A stretch of 43,885 nt of DNA from Bacteroidales bacterium UBA1309 (lineage in GTDB: Bacteria > Bacteroidota > Bacteroidia > Bacteroidales > Dysgonomonadaceae): positions 11,097 to 54,981 of the forward strand of contig DBTT01000049.1 in assembly GCA_002307185.1 (NCBI GenBank), given 5' to 3'. The notes below the pieces were generated by a model. It had not been told where the DNA came from. It worked only from the letters and a program-made list of their open reading frames with translations, and searched no databases. The stretch's first letter is position 1. Every line of letters starts with the position of its first letter. Shown here piece by piece: positions 9,301-17,393 of this stretch. The position numbers and the translations under genes were made by a program.

Positions 9301-9534
9301 GTTGGAAACGATTTTTTCCAAAGGCATAACCACTCTCGATTCCACTTCCTGAGGCGTTGCGCCGGGAAAACCGATCATGATATCGGCCATAGGGACTTGT
9401 ATCTGAGGTTCTTCCTCGCTTGGTATGAAATAGATGCTGAAAATGCCGAGCAATAGAAAGGCAACCATCAGCAGGATGCTTAGCTTTGACCGAATGAATC
9501 CGCTCGCAATTTTTCCTGAAATTCCGTTTTCCAT
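6325..9534 (-). CDS. RND-superfamily efflux pump, inner membrane subunit (AcrB/CusA fold)
   Basis: A 1069-residue proton-driven RND transporter that should form the trimeric inner-membrane pump of a tripartite efflux system. The N-terminal TM1 (about 17-36), the periplasmic porter domain, TM2-6 beginning near 353, a second porter half and the C-terminal TM bundle are all visible. TM4 carries GIVVDDSIVIAEN with the paired aspartates D418-D419 used for proton relay in the drug-type (HAE) pumps. Metal pumps such as CusA have a different acidic arrangement, so substrate class is uncertain. An insertion rich in Lys and Glu follows TM6. It lies 10 bases after the adaptor gene and belongs to the six-gene operon promoted near 12016. 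Confidence 0.92.
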   Translation of the reverse strand: MENGISGKIASGFIRSKLSILLMVAFLLLGIFSIYFIPSEEEPQIQVPMADIMIGFPGATPQEVESRVVMPLEKIVSNLKGVEHIYSTSMNGQAMLIVQFYVGEDVERSIVKLYNEIMKNMDQMPANVTMPLVKTRAIDDVPALAFTFWSNKMGDYQLRQVAEVAGSEIKKIPDVAQVNIIGGQSRQVKVMLDKDKMAGSKVDFRTISQALEGNNAQMQSGNLMTGDKVYSVKTGNFFANADEVKHLIVGTKDNQPVYLYQVADVQDGPEVPQRYVSFGYGAASAQKKSQMPDDYSAVTISIAKKKGSDAMKLAKVVEAKVEHLKKDVITNDIQVEVTRNYGETASHKVSELLFHLSIAIIVVTIFVMLAMGWRGGLVVFLSMPVTFALTLFAYYFLGYTLNRITLFALVFVTGIVVDDSIVIAENMHRHFKMRKLPPLQAAIYAINEVGNPTILATLTVIAAVLPMAFVSGMMGPYMSPMPIGAAIAMVFSLLVALTLTPYFGYLFLRHKDKNQEENIEEEDAHTLLQKTKTYQIYAKVVTPFLESRKKRWAFMLGLVAVLLFSFVFFYTKWVPVKMLPFDNKNEFQVVIDMPEGTTLERTAAVTKELANYVSKNDMVVSYQTYIGTSAPISFNGLVRHYDYRMNENSADIQVNLLDKGDRSKQSHQIARDMRAGLQQIGKRYGANVKVVEVPPGPPVMSTIVAEIYGPNYTQQIDVAKQVKALLTKTDNVVDVDWSVEDDQPEYKFEVNKDKAMKLGIPSAQIVQTMRSAMSGMQVGVLHQPRSLDQVGIVLQLPEKEKSSIADLLSMKVVNPQGMAIPLGDLVTVTQGIKEKSIQRKDQKRVVFILTEVAGKLESPVYPITSVSDNLSSVKVPEGYTLSEEYSQQPQYEDNFTLKWDGEWQITYEVFRDLGLAFLFVLIIIYVLIVGWFQNFITPLVQLSVIPLSLIGIVFGHWVMGAYFSAPSMIGFIALAGIMVRNSILLIDFIDIRLKEGIPLKQAVVEAGAVRTTPIILTAGGVVLGATVILFDPIFQGLAISLMGGTITSTVLTLIVVPILYFKMLKNKIK

Positions 9535-9544
9535 CGTTCAAAAA

Positions 9545-10624
9545 TTAATTTGTGATTGCTACTTTTCTGCCGTTGTAAAGCTTTCCGTCGGCTTTCGAAA
9601 TGATTTTGTCGTTTGGCTCAATGCCCGACAAAGCTTCCACCATGTTGTCTGAAGTTTTCCCGAGACGTATCCAATGGAGAATGGCTTGGTTTTGGCCGTC
9701 CACCACATACACTCCAGTCAGTTGTTCACGGTAAACGATGGATGAAGTTTTCAGCATCACTTTTCCGTTTACATCTTTCGCCAGTTTGTTTGGAATAAGA
9801 ATATTGGCATACATTCCTGCACGGATATTTGCCTTCTTTTCTGCCGGAATGGCTATCTTCATGGCATATTGCCCTCCTGAATTGGATGCCGACGGGCTAA
9901 GTTCTGTGATTTTCCCGTCAAACGATGCGTCCACTGATTTCAAATCAACTTTCACGTTGTCGCCTATCTTCACATATTGGATGTAATTTTCAGGGACAGA
10001 AGTCACCACTTGCAATTCTCCGTTTTGTTCTATCGTCAAGATCGGCATTCCAGGATTAGCCATGCTTCCTTCGTCCATCATTTTTTGAGTCACTGTTCCC
10101 GAAAACGGAGCTGTGATATTGGAGTAAGACAACATCGCGTTCACTTCACGAAGTTGCTGTTTTGCCATCTGCACTTTCGCCTGCATAGAAGTGTTTTGCA
10201 AAGCCACATTTTCCAATTCTTTGTCTGAAACACTATTCTGGGAGCGAAGCACCTTGTAGCGTTCGTAATCCTTTTGTGCATTTTTTGCAGCAGCTTCGGC
10301 TTCCACAATCATCGCTTGCACCTGCGCTTTCTTGGCATTCACCTCATCACTGCTTATCGCAACCAGGGGCTGCCTGGCAGCCACCCGATCTCCCGGTTTC
10401 ACATAGATCTTGCGGATGTAACCCATCATCCGGGTGCTAATGTTTGCCGTTTGTTTGGCTGTAATCTCACCGCTCAAATAGATTCCATCGGCAGAAGATT
10501 GTGCAGGAGAATATACCTCCACTTTCACAGCCTGCTCCGTATTTTCACTTTTTTTCGCTGAACTACAGGCCGCAAATGCGGTGCAGCAGATAATTCCCAA
10601 TACCATTTTGTTTAAAGCCTTCAT
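9545..10624 (-). CDS. RND periplasmic adaptor (membrane fusion) lipoprotein
   Basis: The 359-residue adaptor links the inner-membrane RND pump to the outer-membrane channel. A signal peptide ends in the lipobox AFAAC, so the mature protein is lipid-anchored at Cys20. The order is typical: a lipoyl/barrel-sandwich half motif (GDRVAARQPLVAIS), a coiled-coil hairpin (about 95-165), the second lipoyl half (NITAPFSGTVTQKMMDEGSM), then beta-barrel and membrane-proximal domains. It follows the outer-membrane channel gene by 19 bases and precedes the pump by 10. No metal-binding His/Met-rich segment, as in CusB, is visible. Confidence 0.93.
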   Translation of the reverse strand: MKALNKMVLGIICCTAFAACSSAKKSENTEQAVKVEVYSPAQSSADGIYLSGEITAKQTANISTRMMGYIRKIYVKPGDRVAARQPLVAISSDEVNAKKAQVQAMIVEAEAAAKNAQKDYERYKVLRSQNSVSDKELENVALQNTSMQAKVQMAKQQLREVNAMLSYSNITAPFSGTVTQKMMDEGSMANPGMPILTIEQNGELQVVTSVPENYIQYVKIGDNVKVDLKSVDASFDGKITELSPSASNSGGQYAMKIAIPAEKKANIRAGMYANILIPNKLAKDVNGKVMLKTSSIVYREQLTGVYVVDGQNQAILHWIRLGKTSDNMVEALSGIEPNDKIISKADGKLYNGRKVAITN

Positions 10625-10643
10625 ATCTTTGATTTTCTAATTG

Positions 10644-11960
10644 TTATTCCGATTTTGTAATAAATTCCAAGTAAGATTGTGTGATGTTGTAGGACATGAT
10701 TGCCTGGGCCAGTTGCAATTTTTGTTTGGAAAGCTGGGCTTGTGCCATCAACAGATCAGTGGTGTTCACCAAGCCTTCCTTGAAACGGTTGGAGGTGATT
10801 CTCAAGGCTTCATCAGCCTGGTCAGCACTGGCTTGCTGTTTGTTGATCTCCACTTGTGAATCGTTCAGGTCGCGCCTGGTCTTATACAGCTCCATTTGGC
10901 TTTGATTTTTTTGCAAAACTTGTTCTTCCGCCATCTTGTTGCGTTGGAATTGATAGGATCTCACTTTATTCTTGTTTTGATTTCCCGAAAAAATATTCCA
11001 GCTCATGTTGATTCCTATGAGATAAGAATCGGATCCAAATTTTAGAGGTTTTCCATCGTTGAACTGGTATGCGCCGAAAGCATTTATGCGTGGTAGGAAA
11101 GCCGTTTTGGCTGATTTTATCATCAGGTCAGAAGCATCCACTGCTTTACCGAGAGCCATCAGGTCAGGCCTTGTGGAGGCAATGAAGTCAGCGGTCGGAA
11201 GAACACTCTTTTGCGCAAGTGGCTCCACGGAATACACTTCCCCATCCATCTCCAACCCCATCAAAAGACGGAGGCCATCCGAAGCATTTCGAATATTGCT
11301 TTCAGCTTTTGCCAAAGCAGATTCGATCGTATTCACTTGCACTTGGGCGTTCAGCACATCTGATTTTTGCACCAGCCCCTGACTGTAGAAATTGGTGACC
11401 GATTGGTGAATTTGCTTCACATCTGTCAACGATTGCAAAAGTATCTCCTTTGCCTGATAAGAAAACTGAAGCTGCGAATAAGCCTTTTTTACCTCGAATT
11501 CAACATATTGCCGTGTGCGTTGTGCCTTGTATTTATAAACCTCTTCCTGTACTTTTACCCCCTTGCGGGCATACATCTGGTCGATGTTGAGAAGAGGCAA
11601 TTTCACCTCCGCTTTTGCACTGTAATCGGCTGAAGCACCCGGATAGTTGAGTTTTGCCGGGTCAAAATCTGCCGCTGTTACAGCTTGGTGTTGCAGCAAA
11701 AATCCAAAAGCATTCAGGGGATTGTTGGTGCTCAATGCCGTGTAATCCAGATTCACCTGAGGCAAGAATACCGCATCTGTCATCCGATAATTGGCATTGG
11801 CTGTCTTCGTGTCAAATTCAGCCATCTTCACGTTACTGTTGTTTTGGGTTGCTGCCTGAATCGCTTCTTCCAAGGAGATGAATTTGCTTTCCTGCGCCTT
11901 TCCGTAGAAACTAAGACAGGCCAAAAATACCCCTGCTGCGATAAGTTTTTTTCTCTTCAT
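10644..11960 (-). CDS. TolC-family outer membrane efflux channel
   Basis: The first gene of the RND operon. The 438-residue protein has a signal peptide (MKRKKLIAAGVFLACLSF, ending near KAQ) and two long, similar halves rich in amphipathic helix, the OEP/TolC architecture: helical repeats around 30-215 and 235-435 with a short beta-strand insertion in each (SADYSAKAEVKLPLLN in the first, LIGINMSWNIFSG in the second). It should form the trimeric outer-membrane exit duct. The promoter and a striking set of inverted repeats lie directly upstream. Substrate range cannot be read from this subunit. Confidence 0.92.
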   Translation of the reverse strand: MKRKKLIAAGVFLACLSFYGKAQESKFISLEEAIQAATQNNSNVKMAEFDTKTANANYRMTDAVFLPQVNLDYTALSTNNPLNAFGFLLQHQAVTAADFDPAKLNYPGASADYSAKAEVKLPLLNIDQMYARKGVKVQEEVYKYKAQRTRQYVEFEVKKAYSQLQFSYQAKEILLQSLTDVKQIHQSVTNFYSQGLVQKSDVLNAQVQVNTIESALAKAESNIRNASDGLRLLMGLEMDGEVYSVEPLAQKSVLPTADFIASTRPDLMALGKAVDASDLMIKSAKTAFLPRINAFGAYQFNDGKPLKFGSDSYLIGINMSWNIFSGNQNKNKVRSYQFQRNKMAEEQVLQKNQSQMELYKTRRDLNDSQVEINKQQASADQADEALRITSNRFKEGLVNTTDLLMAQAQLSKQKLQLAQAIMSYNITQSYLEFITKSE

Positions 11961-11969
11961 TTTCGATTC

Positions 11970-12078
11970 TATTTTCTTTGCTTGTTATTTTCTCGTGGAA
12001 ATTTTAAACAAAGGAAAATATTATTTTCCAATAAAACAAATTTCCACAGGAAAATATTTTATTGCGAAACAGAAAATA
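11970..12078 (-). promoter_or_regulatory. Operator-like cluster of TATTTTCY half-sites with concentric palindromes
   Basis: GGAAAATA-T-TATTTTCC at 12013-12029 is a perfect 17-base dyad. An outer pair, GTGGAAATTT (11995-12004) and AAATTTCCAC (12038-12047), is also perfect and is centred on the same base, 12021. Further half-sites TATTTTCT occur at 11970 and 11986, and RGAAAATA at 12049 and 12071. The inner dyad sits in the promoter spacer and runs into the -7 box, a typical repressor position. No regulator gene adjoins the operon. The remainder of 11961-12272 holds no gene I can support. Confidence 0.65.
12009..12040 (-). promoter_or_regulatory. Promoter of the RND efflux operon
   Basis: On the minus strand TTTG (12040-12037) is followed after 20 bases by TTCCTTTG (12016-12009), one mismatch from TAnnTTTG. 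The start would fall near 12002, about 40 bases before the tolC-like ATG at 11960. The weak -7 box and the overlapping palindrome suggest a controlled rather than constitutive promoter. Confidence 0.55.
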
Positions 12079-12272
12079 TGAGGTCATTCATAAAGAAAGA
12101 CATCCGACAGTGAACCAAAATCCGCATAAACGCTTATATGATGCAGATTAAAGATACAAAAAAAACAACTGATGAGGTGACCAAGATTGCAAGCGAAGCC
12201 TTGAGATTTGATATGCAAGATAGATGCTTTACTGCAAATCCATTGGAGAAATTTACGTTCAGAAGCCCTAGG

Positions 12273-13241
12273 CTACTTCCCGCAAACAATGGGCATTTTT
12301 TTCCGAATAAAACTTCCATTTTTTGTTCTTGCTTCCGCAAATACTATGGCAATTCCTTCAGGATAATTGCCAGTCAACCGGATCCGACCTTCTTTGCCCA
12401 GGGTGGTGTTATTAGCCAATTCTTCGATTTTGTTTCCGGCACTGTCGAAGGTAATTATTCTTGCCACATATCCTTCCTCGGGAAATTTGTATTGAACATA
12501 AACCGCTTCGCCGCCCGTAGATAAAGATTTGTCAGAAAGAGAGAAATTTTCCCCTTCAATCGTCACCGGAGTTTCGGGATCGTCACTTCCACCTTCCTCC
12601 TCCTCCGGATAGGCGATGCTGACTTCTTTAAAAATGAACTTGTTGGTATTTTTCGATGAATAAGTACACAAAAAGCCAAGGTAAGATGTTCCCGAGTAAT
12701 TCCGTTTGATCTGGGCTGTGCCTTCTTCGTAGTAATCGGTCTCATCGATGCCTTTGGACCAAAGCGAGAATTTACCATCTTTATCCAAAGAAACAATCAC
12801 TTCCACGTTCACAGTGTCTTTGTCGAGACGCTTATCCAATCCATCAATGACTTTTGTGGCCGAATTGGCAGTTTGCGAATAGAGAGAAACTTCATCCGCA
12901 TTGTTTCCGATCACCACATAATAGGCATTCGAAGATTTCGTGAAGTTGGCAGAGTCGGAGAGAATGTAATACTTGATATTGTTGTAGTTGGACGGATTCA
13001 CATTCATCTGCACACTGATTTTCCAAGAAGCCCCAAGGTCGTATTTTGAAGCCTTGGCGAGACTCACTTTACTGGTATCAGTAGAAGCCTTCATTGTGAG
13101 CGAACTATCTGGCTGAAACACAAAGGAAGTGGAATCTCCGAAAACATTTTTCGAGAAATCGAGGCGATGAAAACTGATCGAGTCTTGCGCCGAAATGGAA
13201 AAACTGATCAAAAGTAAAGTTGTGTAAAGAAAAAATCGCAT
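12273..13241 (-). CDS. Exported protein with beta-sandwich N-terminus and FlgD-like C-terminal domain
   Basis: I do not recognise a named gene. The 322-residue protein has a signal peptide (MRFFLYTTLLLISFSISAQ). A region of about 25-210, rich in alternating strands (SWKISVQMNVNPSN, YYVVIGNNADEVSLYS, SYLGFLCTYSSKN), resembles a concanavalin-like sandwich. It is followed by an acidic linker (EEEEGGSDDPE) and then a domain from about 230 that looks like the FlgD-type Ig domain ending Bacteroidota lamin-tail proteins (YVQYKFPEEGYVARIITFD, then LANNTTLGKEGRIRLTG, then GIAIVFAEARTKNGS). Similar C-terminal domains are found on secreted surface proteins. It has its own promoter and is divergent from asd. 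The role is unknown; binding of a glycan or cell-surface partner is a guess. Confidence 0.75.
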   Translation of the reverse strand: MRFFLYTTLLLISFSISAQDSISFHRLDFSKNVFGDSTSFVFQPDSSLTMKASTDTSKVSLAKASKYDLGASWKISVQMNVNPSNYNNIKYYILSDSANFTKSSNAYYVVIGNNADEVSLYSQTANSATKVIDGLDKRLDKDTVNVEVIVSLDKDGKFSLWSKGIDETDYYEEGTAQIKRNYSGTSYLGFLCTYSSKNTNKFIFKEVSIAYPEEEEGGSDDPETPVTIEGENFSLSDKSLSTGGEAVYVQYKFPEEGYVARIITFDSAGNKIEELANNTTLGKEGRIRLTGNYPEGIAIVFAEARTKNGSFIRKKMPIVCGK

Positions 13242-13301
13242 AAGCAGCCCGTTTTAATGGATAAACTTCATAACTTTGTCGCTCATTTGCTTGCATTTGT
13301 G

Positions 13302-13309
13302 CAAATATA
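13302..13309 (-). promoter_or_regulatory. -7 box for the exported FlgD-like protein gene
   Basis: The minus strand reads TATATTTG, a perfect TAnnTTTG, with TTTC at the -33 distance (19-base spacer). The predicted start leaves a leader of about 55 bases before the ATG at 13241. Confidence 0.55.
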
Positions 13310-13367
13310 GCCAAAATGCCGGTTTTATGAAATTTAAGTATCACTTTTTTAATTATTGATCTCTAAA

Positions 13368-14375
13368 ATGAAAATTGCTATTGTTGGAACCAGTGGTGCG
13401 GTAGGGCAAGAGTTCCTGCGCGTGTTGAGTGAGCGGAATTTTCCGGCTGAAGAATTAGTGTTGTTCGGATCGGCAAGAAGTGCCGGACGAAAATATGAAT
13501 TTCGGGATAAACAGCTAACCGTCAAAGAACTCAAACACAACGACGATTTCAAGGGAATAGACATAGCATTTGTTTCGGCTGGCGGTGGCATTTCCCTGGA
13601 ATTTGCGGAAACCATCACCAAGCACGGAGCCGTGATGATTGATAATTCGAGTGCTTTCCGTATGGAAAACGACGTGCCTTTGGTTGTTCCCGAAGTGAAT
13701 GGCGAAGATGCAAAAGCACGTCCAAGAGGCATCATTGCCAACCCCAACTGTACCACTATACAAATGGTGGTGGCGTTAAAAGCTATTGAAAGCATCTCGC
13801 ATATCAAGCGGGTACATGTGGCTACTTATCAAGCGGCTTCAGGCGCAGGCGCAACAGCTATGGACGAATTGATTAACCAGTTCAAGGAAATTGCTTCCGG
13901 CGACAAGGCAACCGTGGAAAAATTTGCCTACCAATTGGCCTACAACCTGATCCCGCAAGTGGACGTATTCACCGAAAACGGCTACACCAAGGAAGAGCTG
14001 AAGATGTATAACGAAACGCGTAAAATCATGCACTCCGATGTGGAAGTGAGCGCCACCTGTGTGCGTGTGCCGGTGATCCGCGCTCATTCGGAAGCCATCT
14101 GGATCGAAACCGAACGCCCTGTGTCGGTGGAAGAAGCCCGCGAAGCCTTTGCTAAGGCAGAAGGCTTGGTGCTGCAAGACAATCCGGCAGAGAAGGATTA
14201 TCCGATGCCCCTCTTCGTTGCTGATGCCGACCCTGTGTATGTGGGGCGTATCCGTAAAGACCTGAGCAATCCAAATGGGTTGACTTTCTGGGTTGTAGGC
14301 GATCAGATCAAGAAAGGTGCAGCTCTCAATGCGGTGCAGATCGCTGAATATTTGATAAAGGAAAAGGCGATTTGA
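13368..14375 (+). CDS. asd: Aspartate-semialdehyde dehydrogenase
   Basis: Reduces aspartyl phosphate to aspartate semialdehyde with NADPH, the branch point to lysine/diaminopimelate, threonine and methionine. The frame opens with a TTG at 13356, but the ATG at 13368 gives the family's exact N-terminus, MKIAIVGTSGAVGQEF, which is the NADP-binding GxxGxxG loop. The protein is then 335 residues. The catalytic cysteine is C128 in NPNCTT and the active-site His is H240 in IRAHSE. The gene is divergent from the exported-protein gene and convergent with ppc across a strong terminator. No plus-strand promoter matching the consensus is obvious in the 126-base divergent gap. Confidence 0.97.
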   Translation: MKIAIVGTSGAVGQEFLRVLSERNFPAEELVLFGSARSAGRKYEFRDKQLTVKELKHNDDFKGIDIAFVSAGGGISLEFAETITKHGAVMIDNSSAFRMENDVPLVVPEVNGEDAKARPRGIIANPNCTTIQMVVALKAIESISHIKRVHVATYQAASGAGATAMDELINQFKEIASGDKATVEKFAYQLAYNLIPQVDVFTENGYTKEELKMYNETRKIMHSDVEVSATCVRVPVIRAHSEAIWIETERPVSVEEAREAFAKAEGLVLQDNPAEKDYPMPLFVADADPVYVGRIRKDLSNPNGLTFWVVGDQIKKGAALNAVQIAEYLIKEKAI

Positions 14376-14399
14376 AAATCAGCTAACCAAAGCATATCG

Positions 14400-14431
14400 A
14401 AAAAAGCAGGCGAAGATCCGTCTGCTTTTTT
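14400..14431. terminator. Bidirectional terminator between asd and ppc
   Basis: AAAAAAGCAG (14400-14409) pairs with CTGCTTTTTT (14422-14431). The stem is extended inward by three more pairs (one G-U) around a short loop. Runs of six T on either strand follow the stem, so it serves both convergent genes. Confidence 0.88.
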
Positions 14432-14490
14432 GTTATTCAAAACCATGCACAAGCAATAAATTACCGGTGCGGCATATCTTTTCTGGGATA

Positions 14491-17124
14491 TCACCCCGTA
14501 TTCCGTGTGCCGGCAGCGATGCCAGAAATAGTCACCATCATGGCTTGTTCGAGCACAGATGAAGGCGATTCAAGCACACGGCTTCGATAGAGCAATTCCA
14601 CTTGCAATAAGTTTAAGGGATTCGTATAAATATTCCGAGCAGCTACCGATTTGGCTACTTCAGGCAATGTTTCCATCAGGCTCTTGTCGTGGGCAATTTC
14701 AAGTACCGTTTTGATATCTTCCTTCAACTGACTACGCAAATATTCTCCCAATGGCAGAAGATGTTCCTCCACCAACCGTTCGTCGTAGTATTCGGAAATA
14801 CGTGTATCCGCTTTGGCAAATACCATCTCCAACATGCTAATGCGCGTTTTGAAAAAGGGCCAATCGCTATACATCGTTTCCAACACTCCAATTCCCTCTT
14901 CTGCGATAAACTGGCGAAGCGATTTCCCGGCTCCCAACCATGCCGGAAGCATCAAGCGGTTTTGCGACCAACCAAAAATCCACGGAATCGCACGCAAACT
15001 TTCCACCCCTCCATTGGGACGACGTTTTGCGGGACGCGAACCAAGCGGAAGTTTTGCCAATTCGGCTTCAGGTGTAGCTTGGTAAAAATAGGGAATGAAA
15101 TCGGGGTTACCCCTCACTATTCCCTGATACTCTTCACACGAAATCGTGGACAACTTGTCCATCACCACACGCCATTCATCTTTCGGAACGGGTGGCGGCA
15201 AGAGGTTGGCTTCGAGAATTGCGTCAAAATAATGGATGAAAGTGGAAACTGCCACTTTCGGCAAACCCAGTTTGAACCGGATCATTTCGCCTTGTTCAGT
15301 CACACGAAGTCCGCCTTGCAACGAGCCTGGAGGTTGCGAGAACAAAGCAGCTTGGGCTGGTGCACCGCCGCGCCCGATGGTGCCTCCGCGGCCATGAAAC
15401 AAGGTCAGCATGATTCCCTGATGTTGGCAAATCTCGATCAGGGCTTCCTGAGCACGGTATTGCGCCCATCCGGCGGCAATAGCTCCAGCGTCTTTGGCAG
15501 AGTCGGAATAGCCGATCATCACCATTTGCTTGTTACTAATGACACCGCGGTACCAGCTCACAGAGAACAATTGCTCCATGATGGTCTTGGCATTGTTTAA
15601 GTCGTTCAATGTCTCAAACAAGGGAGCAACTGCCAATATATAAGGCGTACCAGCTTCTTTCAACAACAAATGAACCGCCAAAATGTCGGACGGTGTGCGT
15701 GTCATCGAAATCACATAAGCAGCAATTGCTTCATGAGGCGTTCCGGCTATTACCTGGCAAGTGTCCAAAACCTCCTTCGTGTCGGCGGAAGGATTCCAAT
15801 TCTGCGGGATCAATGGTCTTTTGGAATTGAGTTCACGCACCAAAAAGGCTTGCTTCTCGTCTTCCGACCAACTTTCGTAATCTCCCAAACCCAAATACCT
15901 TGTCAATTCGGACAAAGCTTCGGTGTGACGTGTGCTTTCCTGACGAACGTCAATCTGTACCAACGTGATCCCGAAACAGCGCACACGGCGCAATGTATCC
16001 AACAAATGGTCGTTGGCAATGATCGACATGTCGGAAGCCACCAACGATTGGTAACAGGCGTAGAGTGGGTCCCACAATTCTTCTGTTTTGGTGATAATGT
16101 CGGTGATATCGGTTGGCCTGCCTGCCAAACGGGCATCCAGGTATTGGATTGTGCGTTGGAGTTTCTTACGAAGGATTTTAAGGTATTCTCGATAAGGTTC
16201 TTGCGTATCGGAATCAACAAGCTGCCTAAACCCTTCCGTGCAACCGGACATGGAAAGCTCCGTGACAAGCACTTGCACATCCTTCAAAAACAACGAGGCA
16301 GCCCGATGACGGCTTTTAAGCAAAATTTGCGAAGTCACCGCAGCAGTCACATTTGGGTTTCCGTCCCGGTCGCTGCCCATCCAGGTGGTGAACTGAATCG
16401 GCCGCGCATCCACCGGATAGGAAAAGCCGATAGTGGCCTGCATCTGTTCATCCAATTCACGGATAAAGGCAGGGACTGCTTCCCAAAGGCTTGTTTCAAT
16501 CACGTCGTAACCCCATTTCGCTTCCTCCACGGGTGTTGGCCGATTCTTGCGGATCTCATCCGTATGCCAATACTGTGCGATTATTTGTTTAAGCCTTCTG
16601 TGAATCTGTTGCTTCTCGTAATCCACCAAATCGTCGTGGTCGAGTTCGTGAAGGCAAGCATTCACTTCATTCAACTTGTTGATAAGTGATCGGCGGTTGA
16701 TTTCCGTTGGGTGCGCCGTCAACACTAGGTTGATAGAGACAGCCGAAATAGCCTCCTGTATCTGTTTTTCGGAGACTTCACCCTCTTTGAGCTTCCGGTA
16801 GATTTTCTCAAAATCAATCGGATTCACAGCAGCCCTGCCATGTGTGGAAATTCCCTCGTATTGCTCCGCCGTATTGGCTAGGTTCAGAAATTGATTGAAG
16901 GCTTTCACAACGGGTAGAATTTCACCATCGGGAAGATTTCTCAAAGTCTCCACCAGTTTTCGATGCTCCTTGTCATCTCCGGAATGTGCCGCCTTTGACA
17001 TCCGACGAATCGATTCCAAGCGATCAAAAATTTCAGGTCCCATTGATTCCTGAATGATATCGCCCAGCATTTCGCCCAACATATTTATGGTTTTACTCTT
17101 TAGTGAAGAATTTGTATTAATCAT
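14491..17124 (-). CDS. ppc: Phosphoenolpyruvate carboxylase
   Basis: Carboxylates PEP to oxaloacetate, refilling the TCA cycle. At 877 residues it matches the bacterial enzyme (E. coli 883). The first catalytic block LTAHPTE lies at 135-141, so its His falls at 138 as in E. coli; the second, FHGRGGTIGRGGAP, carries the essential glycine-rich loop, and the C-terminus ends GTRNTG as the family does. The frame starts cleanly at the ATG 17124. It is a single-gene unit convergent with asd. With asd next door, both genes concern oxaloacetate/aspartate supply, although they are on opposite strands. The upstream 270 bases are AT-rich with a partial TATCTTTA box near 17250, not strong enough to call as a promoter. 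Confidence 0.97.
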   Translation of the reverse strand: MINTNSSLKSKTINMLGEMLGDIIQESMGPEIFDRLESIRRMSKAAHSGDDKEHRKLVETLRNLPDGEILPVVKAFNQFLNLANTAEQYEGISTHGRAAVNPIDFEKIYRKLKEGEVSEKQIQEAISAVSINLVLTAHPTEINRRSLINKLNEVNACLHELDHDDLVDYEKQQIHRRLKQIIAQYWHTDEIRKNRPTPVEEAKWGYDVIETSLWEAVPAFIRELDEQMQATIGFSYPVDARPIQFTTWMGSDRDGNPNVTAAVTSQILLKSRHRAASLFLKDVQVLVTELSMSGCTEGFRQLVDSDTQEPYREYLKILRKKLQRTIQYLDARLAGRPTDITDIITKTEELWDPLYACYQSLVASDMSIIANDHLLDTLRRVRCFGITLVQIDVRQESTRHTEALSELTRYLGLGDYESWSEDEKQAFLVRELNSKRPLIPQNWNPSADTKEVLDTCQVIAGTPHEAIAAYVISMTRTPSDILAVHLLLKEAGTPYILAVAPLFETLNDLNNAKTIMEQLFSVSWYRGVISNKQMVMIGYSDSAKDAGAIAAGWAQYRAQEALIEICQHQGIMLTLFHGRGGTIGRGGAPAQAALFSQPPGSLQGGLRVTEQGEMIRFKLGLPKVAVSTFIHYFDAILEANLLPPPVPKDEWRVVMDKLSTISCEEYQGIVRGNPDFIPYFYQATPEAELAKLPLGSRPAKRRPNGGVESLRAIPWIFGWSQNRLMLPAWLGAGKSLRQFIAEEGIGVLETMYSDWPFFKTRISMLEMVFAKADTRISEYYDERLVEEHLLPLGEYLRSQLKEDIKTVLEIAHDKSLMETLPEVAKSVAARNIYTNPLNLLQVELLYRSRVLESPSSVLEQAMMVTISGIAAGTRNTG

Positions 17125-17393
17125 AAACTATATAGCATATTATATAAAAAATCACACTTAATACGATCGTTTTTTTTATAGGATGGCTCCTTTTAACTCC
17201 GATTCGTACCGGGCATATTTAAAACCCATATGACCAATTGAATTTGTCTATGTAAAGATAGGGAATTATACTTTTAGAGACGAGGATAGAGAGGGGAAAA
17301 TGTTTAAAAAGAAGCGAAGAGGCCAGAAAATGAACTTGTAATTTTGGAATCACTGGATCACAACTTTACTCGTTCACTTGTTAACATGTAAGA

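Noticed and set aside
12138..12524. Plus-strand frame of 128 codons
   Set aside because: Two thirds lie antisense to the exported FlgD-like protein; no domain or promoter.
15670..16689. Plus-strand frame of 339 codons opposite ppc
   Set aside because: Antisense shadow of a conserved enzyme; no recognisable domain.
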